Shown here: positions 1 to 6,861 of the stretch, one piece after another
Numbering within the stretch: the first letter of the stretch is position 1
How the letters are laid out: the number at the start of each line of letters is the position of its first letter
NCBI GenBank assembly: GCA_900546795.1
Contig: UREG01000073.1
Coordinates: 1 to 8,511 of the forward strand
Reading direction: 5' to 3'
Length of the DNA stretch: 8,511 nucleotides
Source: an uncultured Veillonellaceae bacterium
Lineage (GTDB): Bacteria; Bacillota; Negativicutes; Veillonellales; Megasphaeraceae
Notes under the pieces: generated by a model
The model's database searches: none
Seen by the model: the letters and a program-made list of their open reading frames with translations, nothing else
Told to the model about the DNA's origin: nothing
Position numbers and translations under genes: made by a program

Positions 1-30
1 CCCTCTCTTTTTGTGTTGAAAGGAGGTCCT

Positions 31-741
31 ATGAAATTTTTAGAAGTACAGGACGTATCGTTTGCATATCAGGAATCATTTGTTCTTGATCATATTACAT
101 TTAGTGTGGAAAAAGGGGAATTTACTGTGATCGCAGGCCCTAACGGAGCGGGCAAGACCACGCTGCTGCGCTTGCTGGCAGGATTAAAAGCGCCGACTAC
201 GGGAACTGTCTGCATCGAAGGAGAGCGGGCAGAGGCAAAGAGAAAGTCCGGCATGATACGTATTGTGCCGCAGCAATACAATAAAAATGCTGCCGCATTT
301 CCGGCAACGGTAGAAGAGATCGTACTGCTGGGCGCACGGAATCAAAAAGGGCGCAGAGAGAAAGCCGCGGCCGTAACGGAATCCTTGGCAATGGTGGGCA
401 TGGAAGCCTATAGAAAACGCCGTATCGGAGACCTGAGCGGCGGTCAGCAGCAGCGCGTCATTTTAGCGCAGGCACTGGCAGGAAAGCCAGAACTGCTTTT
501 GCTGGACGAACCGACCAGCGGCATTGATTATAATGCCAGTGAAGAACTGATGCATCTTTTATATGAGCTCAATCGAAAAACAGGGATTACCATACTGATG
601 ATCAGCCATGATATTGAACGGGCAGTGTCGTATGCGAAACGCATTATTTGTATTGATCGGCATCTTTGCTATGACGGGGACGGCAAAGGTTTCATCGAGA
701 GCCATATGAAATCCCCGCAGCGATGGAATCACGGAGGATAA
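31..741 (+). CDS. Metal ABC transporter ATP-binding protein (ZnuC/MntB-like)
   Basis: This is the cytoplasmic ATPase that powers a metal-type ABC importer (zinc, manganese or iron). The 236-residue protein has all the ABC motifs in order: Walker A GPNGAGKTT at residues 36-44, a Q-loop at Q81/Q82, signature LSGGQ at 135-139, Walker B LLLLDE at 155-160, D-loop SGID at 163-166 and switch histidine H193. The ATG at 31 is chosen because AAAGGAGG lies just upstream (19-26). A GTG at 13 is in frame but sits before that ribosome binding site. The length fits the ZnuC/AdcC/MntB group of about 230-250 aa. The next gene is an ABC-3 family permease starting 5 bases after the stop, which is what places this ATPase in the metal family. 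The metal cannot be read from the ATPase. The substrate-binding lipoprotein is not in view and may lie to the left. Confidence 0.93.
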   Translation: MKFLEVQDVSFAYQESFVLDHITFSVEKGEFTVIAGPNGAGKTTLLRLLAGLKAPTTGTVCIEGERAEAKRKSGMIRIVPQQYNKNAAAFPATVEEIVLLGARNQKGRREKAAAVTESLAMVGMEAYRKRRIGDLSGGQQQRVILAQALAGKPELLLLDEPTSGIDYNASEELMHLLYELNRKTGITILMISHDIERAVSYAKRIICIDRHLCYDGDGKGFIESHMKSPQRWNHGG

Positions 742-746
742 GCGAA

Positions 747-1547
747 ATGGAAATGCTGCAATATGCGTTTATGCAAAAAGCGCTGCTGGCCGGTTTGCTG
801 GTAGCGGTTATTTGCCCGATTATGGGTATGTTTATTGTGATCCGCCGTCAATCGATGATGGGCGATGGTCTGGGACACATTGCCTTTGCCGGCGTAGCAG
901 GGGCGTCGCTCTTAGGCATTGCTCCGGTATGGGGGGCGATGGTGCTGACTGTCGGAGCGGCGGCAGGGATTGAACTGCTTCGCCGGAGATACAGTCAATT
1001 TGCGGATATGAGTTTGGCTTTGTTTTTTTATGCAGGACTTGCGATGGCTGTCGTATGCAGCACGCTGTCCAATATGCCTAGCGCGGGCATTTTGAGCTTC
1101 CTGTTTGGTTCGATTCTGACGGCGACATGGGAGAGTATCGCCCAGATCGGGATTGCCGCGGTTCTTATTATCGGCTTGTTCTTATGGAAATGGCCGGATC
1201 TTCTGCTGGCGTCTTTTGATACGGAAGTAGCGGAAGCTGCCGGTATTCGTACGGAGCGGATCCACATGATCTTTTCGATTCTTACGGCGCTCGTTGTCGT
1301 AACAGGCATGTCCATTGTCGGAATATTGCTGATCAGCGCGATGATGATCATACCGGTGGCGGCGGCGCATTTATGGAAAACAGGATTTAAAACGACGCTG
1401 TATATTGCTGTTGCCTATTCCGTGACAGCCATGTGCCTGGGATTGTGGGGCGCGTTTGCCTTTGACTTGGCTCCCGGCGGCAGTATCGTTTTGACTGCGC
1501 TTCTATTGTATGTTGCGACGATGTTCGGTATAATGGCGATAAAGTAA
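747..1547 (+). CDS. Metal ABC transporter permease, ABC-3 family (ZnuB-like)
   Basis: This is the membrane subunit of the metal importer, forming the translocation channel that works with the ATPase upstream. The 266-residue product is strongly hydrophobic, with about seven to eight likely membrane segments. Family landmarks are the SMMGDGLGHIAFAG stretch at residues 36-49, the FDTEVAEAAG loop at 157-166 (the cytoplasmic coupling loop, equivalent to the EAA loop), a VGILLISAMMIIP helix at 191-203 and LAPGGSIVLTA at 241-251 near the C-terminus. The ATG at 747 is preferred because GGAGG (733-737) lies 9 bases before it. An in-frame ATG at 723 would overlap the ATPase gene and precedes that site, and an ATG at 753 is also possible. 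Whether the substrate is Zn, Mn or Fe is not determined; zinc is the commonest for this architecture. Confidence 0.9.
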   Translation: MEMLQYAFMQKALLAGLLVAVICPIMGMFIVIRRQSMMGDGLGHIAFAGVAGASLLGIAPVWGAMVLTVGAAAGIELLRRRYSQFADMSLALFFYAGLAMAVVCSTLSNMPSAGILSFLFGSILTATWESIAQIGIAAVLIIGLFLWKWPDLLLASFDTEVAEAAGIRTERIHMIFSILTALVVVTGMSIVGILLISAMMIIPVAAAHLWKTGFKTTLYIAVAYSVTAMCLGLWGAFAFDLAPGGSIVLTALLLYVATMFGIMAIK

Positions 1548-1576
1548 GTTATAGGAAGTATAGGGGGAAGATAACG

Positions 1577-2224
1577 ATGGAATTGGAAAGAAATGCTGTA
1601 TGGGATATCGTGCATACCCATATCAAAGAAGATCATTTGCTCAAACATTGTTTATCGGTGGAAATTGCGATGAGGGCGTATGCGAAAAAGTTTGGTGAAG
1701 ATGAAGCGTATTGGGGAGCGGTCGGCGCGCTGCATGATATTGACTTTGAAAAATATCCGGACGAACACTGTGAACATACGGCGGAAATCCTGGCGCCTCT
1801 TGGTTATGACGAAGAGTTTATCTGCAATATCCGGTCTCATATGAGAACGTGGCCAAAGGAGCGGACGCTCATACAAAAAACGCTGCTGGCCTGCGATGAA
1901 ATGCCGGGATTTATTATTGCCTGCCTGCTGGTGCGGCCGGATAAAAATATCGCGAACCTGCCGGCAAAATCGGTCATGAAAAAATTTAAGGACAAGGCGT
2001 TTGCAAAAGCAATCAGCCGGGATACGATGAAAGAAAGCGCCGCGGATTTAGGCGTAGAAATAAAAGATCATATTGAGTTTTTGGTACAGGCATTTGTGGA
2101 AGAGGATGGAAGATTTGTGTTTGCGGGAACGAATGAGGAAGCCCGGATGGCAGCAGAAGAGGCATTTGTGGAAGCCAGAGACAGCGGAGCGTATCCGAAT
2201 ATAGGACTGGTTCTTCCGGAATGA
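1577..2224 (+). CDS. HD-domain protein, putative metal-dependent phosphohydrolase
   Basis: A 215-residue cytoplasmic protein of the HD superfamily. The H…HD…D metal-binding set is complete: H24 in LLKHCLSVE, the HD doublet H53-D54 in GALHDID and a later D107 in LLACDEMPG, with H88 as a further candidate ligand. Known HD proteins hydrolyse phosphomonoesters, phosphodiesters or nucleotides, but the substrate here cannot be told from sequence. The HD fold should end near residue 170. Beyond it lies a tail of about 40 residues rich in Glu and Ala (EEARMAAEEAF) ending in GLVLPE. The start at 1577 follows a purine-rich AGGGGGAAG site. The gene begins 29 bases after the permease and its stop (TGA, 2222-2224) overlaps an ATG at 2221, so it is probably translated from the same mRNA as its neighbours. 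It does not look like GTPase-linked or multi-domain HD proteins such as RelA or RNase Y. Confidence 0.82.
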   Translation: MELERNAVWDIVHTHIKEDHLLKHCLSVEIAMRAYAKKFGEDEAYWGAVGALHDIDFEKYPDEHCEHTAEILAPLGYDEEFICNIRSHMRTWPKERTLIQKTLLACDEMPGFIIACLLVRPDKNIANLPAKSVMKKFKDKAFAKAISRDTMKESAADLGVEIKDHIEFLVQAFVEEDGRFVFAGTNEEARMAAEEAFVEARDSGAYPNIGLVLPE

Positions 2225-2244
2225 CCGGTATAGGAGGAAAAGAA

Positions 2245-3021
2245 ATGAAAATTGCCATGCTGCAAATGCTGGTGCAGGCGGGGAAACCGCAGGAAAATGA
2301 AGAGCATGCGTTTTCTATGATGGAAGAAGCGGCTGCCAACGCAGAGGTGCTGGTTCTGCCGGAGATGTGGAATGTCGGCTATAACTTCCGCAATCTGGAA
2401 GAAGACGCCGTAGAAGAAAACTCGCCGCTGCTTCAGCGATTTTCTGCATTTGCGAAAGAGAAGCAGGCGGTCATTATAGCCGGTTCCGTTCCGTATCGGG
2501 AAAATAACCGGATCTATAACCGGACGTTTGTCTTTGACCAGGACGGCACTGTATTGGCTTCTTACGATAAACTGCATATATTCAGCCTGCTCAGCGAACC
2601 GCGCTACTTTACCGGCGGCAATGCGATGACGACATTTCCTTTAAAAGGCGAAACCGCCGGCTTGTCGATCTGTTACGATCTGCGGTTTCCGGAGCTGTAT
2701 AGGGAAATGGCGATGAAAGAGGCGGGGATTATCTTTGTGCCGGCTCAATGGCCCTCGTCCCGCGGGCTGCCGTGGAAAGTGCTCAGCGTAGCGAGAGCAA
2801 TAGAAAATCAAGTTTATATTTGTGCGGTCAACGCAGTAGGACGGTATAAAGACAATCGATTTTTCGGACACTCCCTGTTTGTGGCACCGGACGGTACGAT
2901 CTTGCGGGAAGGCGGCATGGACGAAGAAATTTTATATGCGAAATTTGAAAAAAACTTTCTTCACAGCGCCCGTTCCCGCATGGCTGTCTGGCAGGATCGG
3001 CGAACGGACATTTATGGGTGA
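2245..3021 (+). CDS. Carbon-nitrogen hydrolase (nitrilase superfamily, omega-amidase-like)
   Basis: A 258-residue nitrilase-superfamily enzyme, which would hydrolyse a small amide to acid and ammonia through a cysteine thioester. The catalytic triad is visible: E40 in LVLPEMW, K109 in YDKLHIF and C143 in SICYDLRFPELYR. The second conserved glutamate is E118 in SEPRYF. The DKLHIFSLLSEPRYF and ICYDLRFPE signatures and the closing DRRTDIYG most resemble the omega-amidase/YafV/MtnU branch (alpha-ketoglutaramate or 2-oxo-4-methylthiobutyramate type substrates) rather than true nitrilases or NAD synthetase domains. Deaminated-glutathione amidase is a plausible alternative. The ATG at 2245 is chosen for its AGGAGG (2232-2237), 7 bases upstream. 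An ATG at 2221 overlapping the previous stop would add eight non-conserved residues. It is the last gene of the first cluster, with no clear terminator before the alaS promoter. Confidence 0.88.
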   Translation: MKIAMLQMLVQAGKPQENEEHAFSMMEEAAANAEVLVLPEMWNVGYNFRNLEEDAVEENSPLLQRFSAFAKEKQAVIIAGSVPYRENNRIYNRTFVFDQDGTVLASYDKLHIFSLLSEPRYFTGGNAMTTFPLKGETAGLSICYDLRFPELYREMAMKEAGIIFVPAQWPSSRGLPWKVLSVARAIENQVYICAVNAVGRYKDNRFFGHSLFVAPDGTILREGGMDEEILYAKFEKNFLHSARSRMAVWQDRRTDIYG

Positions 3022-3026
3022 ATTTC

Positions 3027-3056
3027 TTGCATATCCGCAAGTAAGTAGAGTATAAT
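3027..3056 (+). promoter_or_regulatory. Sigma-A-type promoter for alaS operon
   Basis: The -35 box is TTGCAT (3027-3032) and the -10 box is a perfect TATAAT (3051-3056), separated by 18 bases. This predicts transcription starting near 3063 and a leader of only about 25 bases before the alaS ATG. It lies in the 66-base gap between the nitrilase stop and alaS. A 5-bp inverted repeat (CTTGC/GCAAG, 3026-3041) overlaps the -35 box. The leader is far too short for a T-box. Confidence 0.75.
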
Positions 3057-3087
3057 TTAGGTTATAACTAAAGTTGGGAGTGTTTGT

Positions 3088-5712
3088 ATGATATCCATTA
3101 CAGGCAATGAATTGCGTAGAAAATATTTGGAATTTTTCCAGAGCAAAGAGCATCTTATCATGAACAGCTTTTCTCTGGTGCCGCAGGACGACCCGAGCCT
3201 GCTCCTTATCGGCGCTGGCATGGCGCCGCTTAAACCGTATTTTACCGGCAAAGTCGTGCCGCCGAGCTACCGCGTAACGACTTGCCAGAAATGTATTCGT
3301 ACCGGAGACATTGAAAATGTAGGCCGTACGGCGCGTCATCATACTTTTTTTGAAATGTTGGGAAACTTTTCTTTCGGCAATTATTTCAAAAAAGAAGCGA
3401 TTTCCTGGGCTTGGGAATTCTTAACAGAAGTGCTGGAGCTCGATCCGGCCCGGCTGTATGTTACGGTATATCCGGAAGATCAGGAAGCCTATGATTTGTG
3501 GCATGACATGATAGGGCTTCCGGAAGAAAAGATTTTCCGCTTGGAAGATAATTTCTGGGAAATCGGCGAAGGCCCGTGCGGTCCGGACAGTGAAATATTC
3601 TATGACCTTGGCCCGGAACGGGGCTGCGGCTCTCCGACCTGTACCGTAGGCTGCGACTGCGACCGGTATCTGGAAATCTGGAACCTGGTATTCACGCAGT
3701 TCAATAAAGAAGCGGACGGTACGTATACGCCGCTGGAAAAGAAAAACATCGATACCGGTGCGGGATTGGAACGGCTGGCTTCCGTATTGCAGGAAAAACC
3801 GTCTAACTTTGAAACCGACCTCATGTTCCCCATTATTGAACGAAGCGCCGAACTGGCAAATGTGACCTACGGAACGGATCCGGAAAAAGATGTGTCGCTG
3901 AAAGTAATCGGCGATCATATTCGGGCGATCGTCATGATGATCAGCGACGGTATTTTACCGTCCAATGAAGGCCGGGGCTATGTATTGCGCCGTATTTTGC
4001 GCCGGGCGGTTCGTCACGGCAGACTGCTGGGAATTGAAGGGGCGTTTTTGACAGGCCTGGTGGACGTGGTCGTCGGTATGTTTGCCGACGGGTATCCGGA
4101 TCTGACGGAAAAACAAAGCTACATTAAAAAAGTCGTTGCAAACGAAGAAGCCCGCTTTAACCAAACCTTGGCGCAGGGGCTGGATTTGCTGCAGGATATC
4201 GTACAGCAGGCAAAACAGGAAAATAAAACGCAGATAGCCGGAGCTGACGTATTCAAACTCTATGATACGTTTGGATTCCCGTGGGAACTGACGGAAGAAA
4301 TCGTGCATGAAGCGGGGTTGGATATTGATATGGACGGCTTTAATGCGGCGATGGAAGAACAACGCACTCGCGCCCGGGCTGCCCGGGAAGATGCTGCGGC
4401 TCTTGTCGTAACGCCGGACACGACGCATTTGGATTTGTCCGTTTTGAGAGACGATGAATCGGTAACGGAAACAGAAATTGTCATGATTGGCAAAGACGGA
4501 AAAGAAACGGAAGCGGCTCATGACGGCGAATCGGTGATTGTGATTTTAAAAACGACGCCGTTTCATGCAGAAGGCGGCGGTCAATTGGGCGATACCGGCA
4601 GCATTCGGGCAGAACTGGGCGGCATGACGGTTGAAGATACGAAAAAATTGGCGAATGGTCTGACGTATCTGACAGGAACGGTAACGGACGGAGAAATCCG
4701 CAAAGGAGAAAAAGTACGGGTTGACGTAGATATAAAACGCCGCAATTCTATGGCTAGAAATCATACGGCTACGCATCTTTTGCAAGCGGCGCTGCGCCGT
4801 GTATTAGGCGATCATGTCAACCAGGCCGGTTCTTTGGTCATGCCGGAACGCCTGCGGTTTGACTTCACGCATTTCTCTCCGGTAACGGATGCAGAACTTA
4901 ACGAAGTAAGTAAATTGGTGAATGCAGAAATTTTAAAAGCCATTCCGGTAGAGATTCAGGAAATGTCGATGGACGCCGCCAAAGAAAAAGGGGCTACGGC
5001 TCTTTTTGGTGAAAAATACGGTGAGGTTGTCCGCGTCGTGTCGGTAGATGACTTTAGCTGCGAACTTTGCGGCGGCAGTCATGTAGCCAACAGCGCTATG
5101 ATCGGTTCTTTCCGAATCCTTAGCGAGTCCGGAATCGGTTCGGGTGTGCGCCGGATTGAAGCCGTGACCGGATTAGAAGCGCTTCGTATGGCGGAAGCGG
5201 AACGGGAAGCACTGCGGGAAGTGGCGCAGCTCTTGAAAGTAAAACCGGATCCAAAACAGATTGTAGAAAAAGTACAAGCGCATTTGGCGGCGGAAAAAGA
5301 AACGGAAAAAGAACTGCAGAAATTCAAGAAAATGCAGGCGATGACCGGACTTGACAGCATACTCGTATCGAAAGAAACGGTGAGCGGATTCGACGTTGTG
5401 GTCGCTAAGATTAATGCAGAATCCATGGAACAGCTGCGGGAAATCGCAGATGAAGCCAGAAATAAAATAGGATCCGGCGTAGTTCTTTTGGGCATGGCGG
5501 CAGAAGATAAAGTAAACTTTGTCTGCATGGCAACGAAAGACGCTGTGGCTAAAGGAATACATGCCGGTAAAATTGTCAAAGCCGCGGCTCAGGAAGTTGG
5601 CGGCAATGGCGGCGGCCGTCCGGATATGGCACAGGCAGGCGGCAAAGAGCCGGCACACATTCAGAAAGCGTTGGCAATGGGCAAGAAAACCATTGCTGAA
5701 TTGATAGGATAA
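3088..5712 (+). CDS. alaS: Alanyl-tRNA synthetase
   Basis: AlaRS charges tRNA-Ala with alanine and hydrolyses mischarged Ser- and Gly-tRNA-Ala. At 874 residues it is full length (E. coli has 876). The N-terminal class II core shows motif 2 around RHHTFFEMLGNFSFG (residues 83-97) and motif 3 GAGLERLASVLQ (224-235). The editing domain has all four zinc/active-site ligands: HTATH (H559, H563) and CGGSH (C661, H665). The C-Ala domain ends in GNGGGRPDMAQAGG (839-852). A four-cysteine group, C180, C185, C189 and C191 (CX4CX3CXC), sits between motifs 2 and 3. The start at 3088 follows GGGAG (3076-3080) by 7 bases and gives the expected N-terminus with RRKYLEFFQSKEH. It is the first gene of an operon with ireB 29 bases downstream. 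No T-box leader is present, so regulation must be by other means. Confidence 0.98.
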   Translation: MISITGNELRRKYLEFFQSKEHLIMNSFSLVPQDDPSLLLIGAGMAPLKPYFTGKVVPPSYRVTTCQKCIRTGDIENVGRTARHHTFFEMLGNFSFGNYFKKEAISWAWEFLTEVLELDPARLYVTVYPEDQEAYDLWHDMIGLPEEKIFRLEDNFWEIGEGPCGPDSEIFYDLGPERGCGSPTCTVGCDCDRYLEIWNLVFTQFNKEADGTYTPLEKKNIDTGAGLERLASVLQEKPSNFETDLMFPIIERSAELANVTYGTDPEKDVSLKVIGDHIRAIVMMISDGILPSNEGRGYVLRRILRRAVRHGRLLGIEGAFLTGLVDVVVGMFADGYPDLTEKQSYIKKVVANEEARFNQTLAQGLDLLQDIVQQAKQENKTQIAGADVFKLYDTFGFPWELTEEIVHEAGLDIDMDGFNAAMEEQRTRARAAREDAAALVVTPDTTHLDLSVLRDDESVTETEIVMIGKDGKETEAAHDGESVIVILKTTPFHAEGGGQLGDTGSIRAELGGMTVEDTKKLANGLTYLTGTVTDGEIRKGEKVRVDVDIKRRNSMARNHTATHLLQAALRRVLGDHVNQAGSLVMPERLRFDFTHFSPVTDAELNEVSKLVNAEILKAIPVEIQEMSMDAAKEKGATALFGEKYGEVVRVVSVDDFSCELCGGSHVANSAMIGSFRILSESGIGSGVRRIEAVTGLEALRMAEAEREALREVAQLLKVKPDPKQIVEKVQAHLAAEKETEKELQKFKKMQAMTGLDSILVSKETVSGFDVVVAKINAESMEQLREIADEARNKIGSGVVLLGMAAEDKVNFVCMATKDAVAKGIHAGKIVKAAAQEVGGNGGGRPDMAQAGGKEPAHIQKALAMGKKTIAELIG

Positions 5713-5741
5713 TCATCAGTATCGTGAAAGGAGAGGAAAAC

Positions 5742-6002
5742 ATGAGTGTAACAGGAGAGACGATGGTATTCAGAAAAGAAGACGAGAAAAAACTCGTTCC
5801 TTCGATGGTTTTGCAGGATGTATATAAAGCATTGGAAGAAAAGGGTTACGATCCGATTACACAGATTGCTGGATATCTTCTTTCCGGTGACCCTACCTAT
5901 ATAACCAGTTATAACGATGCGCGAAGCAATATTCGGCGTATTGAACGGGACGAACTGATTGAAGAGCTTGTCCGGTATTATGTAACGAACCGAGGATTGT
6001 AG
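5742..6002 (+). CDS. ireB: IreB family regulatory phosphoprotein (UPF0297)
   Basis: An 86-residue protein of the IreB/UPF0297 family. In Enterococcus faecalis IreB is a substrate of the PASTA Ser/Thr kinase IreK and phosphatase IreP and affects intrinsic cephalosporin resistance; its role in other Firmicutes is poorly known. The family core is unmistakable: GYDPITQIAGYLLSGDPTYI (residues 35-54), a SYNDARSNIRRIERDELIEEL stretch after it, and a short C-terminus. Thr4 and Thr7 in MSVTGETMVF match the phospho-acceptor threonines reported for the E. faecalis protein. The ATG at 5742 is preferred over an in-frame GTG at 5724 because AAAGGAG (5727-5733) precedes it, and because MSVTGET is the usual N-terminus. 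The alaS–ireB–ruvX–DUF1292 order is conserved in Firmicutes. No kinase or phosphatase gene is in the window. Confidence 0.95.
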   Translation: MSVTGETMVFRKEDEKKLVPSMVLQDVYKALEEKGYDPITQIAGYLLSGDPTYITSYNDARSNIRRIERDELIEELVRYYVTNRGL

Positions 6003-6003
6003 C

Positions 6004-6420
6004 ATGCGGATATTGGGATTAGATGTAGGAACGAAAACAGTGGGCGTGGCATGCAGCGACGCTCTTCGCATTACGGCGCAGGGCGTAGAAACGATCCGCC
6101 GTAAATCGTGGGAACAGGATTTAAACCGCATCGAAGAACTGGTGCGGGAAAAAGAAGTTCACGCGATTGTTTTAGGTATGCCCAAACACATGAACGGCGA
6201 TAAAGGCGCTAACGCGGAAATGGTAGAAGATTTTAAAGCCCGTTTGGAAGCGAAAATGCCGGAATTGGAATATGTATATTGGGATGAACGCCTGTCTACG
6301 GCGATGGCGCAGCGGCAGCTTATAGAAGCAAACGTGCGCCGGGATAAACGGAAACAGGTCATTGATAAGATGGCGGCAGTAGTGATATTGCAAGGCTATC
6401 TGGACGCAAAAACAAATTAA
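6004..6420 (+). CDS. ruvX: Putative pre-16S rRNA nuclease / Holliday junction resolvase RuvX (YqgF)
   Basis: A 138-residue RNase H-fold nuclease of the YqgF/RuvX family, which has been linked both to 5' maturation of 16S rRNA and to Holliday junction resolution. The visible family motifs are GLDVGTKTVGVACSD at residues 5-19 with catalytic D7, GMPKHMNG at 58-65, DERLSTAMA at 94-102 with E95, and IDKMAAVVILQGYLD at 120-134 with D121. These three acidic residues form the expected active site. The length is normal for the family. It starts one base after the ireB stop, and a GAGG at 5992-5995 inside the end of ireB serves as ribosome binding site, so translation is probably coupled to ireB. Confidence 0.95.
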   Translation: MRILGLDVGTKTVGVACSDALRITAQGVETIRRKSWEQDLNRIEELVREKEVHAIVLGMPKHMNGDKGANAEMVEDFKARLEAKMPELEYVYWDERLSTAMAQRQLIEANVRRDKRKQVIDKMAAVVILQGYLDAKTN

Positions 6421-6433
6421 AGGAGGCGCAATT

Positions 6434-6739
6434 ATGGCAGAAGAAAAAGACATGAACATGGAAGAAGAGATTCCGGTAGTGGTGATTGAAGACGCAGAAG
6501 GCCACGAAAAATATTATGAAGAAGAAACGGTGATTCCGTACAACGGCAAAGAATTTGCAATACTCGTAGCAATTCCGACAGAAGAATGTGAAGAAGGCTG
6601 CAAATGCCATGAAGAACCGGACGCAATCATTGCCCGGATCGACACAGATGAAAACGGAGAAGCCGTATATGTGGCTCCGGAAGAAGAGGAATTCGAAGCG
6701 GTACTGAAATTGTACGACGAATTGGAAGATGAAGAATAA
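6434..6739 (+). CDS. DUF1292 domain protein, small acidic, with extra Cys/His cluster
   Basis: A 101-residue very acidic cytoplasmic protein of the DUF1292 family (YrzB-like), which has no known function but commonly follows ruvX in Firmicutes. The family pattern is seen in VVVIEDAEGHEKYY (residues 15-28), KEFAILVAIP (39-48) and the C-terminal half with IIARIDTDENGEAVYVAP (65-82). The Glu-rich tail ELEDEE is typical. Between the two halves it carries C52, C56, C58 and H59 (CEEGCKCH), a possible metal site that is not part of the DUF1292 core as I know it. The ATG at 6434 follows AAAGGAGG (6419-6426) by 7 bases and lies 13 bases after ruvX, so it is the last gene of the alaS operon. Confidence 0.87.
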   Translation: MAEEKDMNMEEEIPVVVIEDAEGHEKYYEEETVIPYNGKEFAILVAIPTEECEEGCKCHEEPDAIIARIDTDENGEAVYVAPEEEEFEAVLKLYDELEDEE

Positions 6740-6790
6740 TATATAGTTCCTTCTGGAAGATAAACAATCCCAGTAAAAGGAAGAATGGCG

Positions 6791-6833
6791 CAATCCCCCT
6801 GGTGCAGGAAAACAAACCGCATCAGGGGGATTG
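6791..6833 (+). terminator. Long hairpin after DUF1292, probable (atypical) terminator of the alaS operon
   Basis: Left arm 6791-6805 (CAATCCCCCTGGTGC) pairs with right arm 6819-6833 (GCATCAGGGGGATTG) over 15 bp with a single G·U wobble and a 13-base A-rich loop. It starts about 50 bases after the DUF1292 stop, where a terminator is expected. The base after the right arm is followed only by TTATGAAG, so the U-tract is weak on the plus strand and absent on the minus strand. It may therefore act as an mRNA 3'-end stabiliser or partial terminator. Confidence 0.6.
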
Positions 6834-6861
6834 TTATGAAGAAACGAAGCGGCAGGTTTAA

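Noticed and set aside
1028..1351. Minus-strand 107-codon frame within the permease gene
   Set aside because: It is antisense to a membrane protein and its apparent hydrophobicity is inherited from the sense strand.
3955..4521. Minus-strand 188-codon open frame inside alaS
   Set aside because: It is antisense to conserved AlaRS sequence and rich in Arg/Phe/Ser as expected for a shadow frame. No family is recognisable.
5079..5658. Overlapping minus-strand frames (161 and 166 codons) inside alaS, and a plus-strand 61-codon frame at 5519-5704
   Set aside because: They are shadows of the clearly real alaS reading frame, with no independent start signals or motifs.
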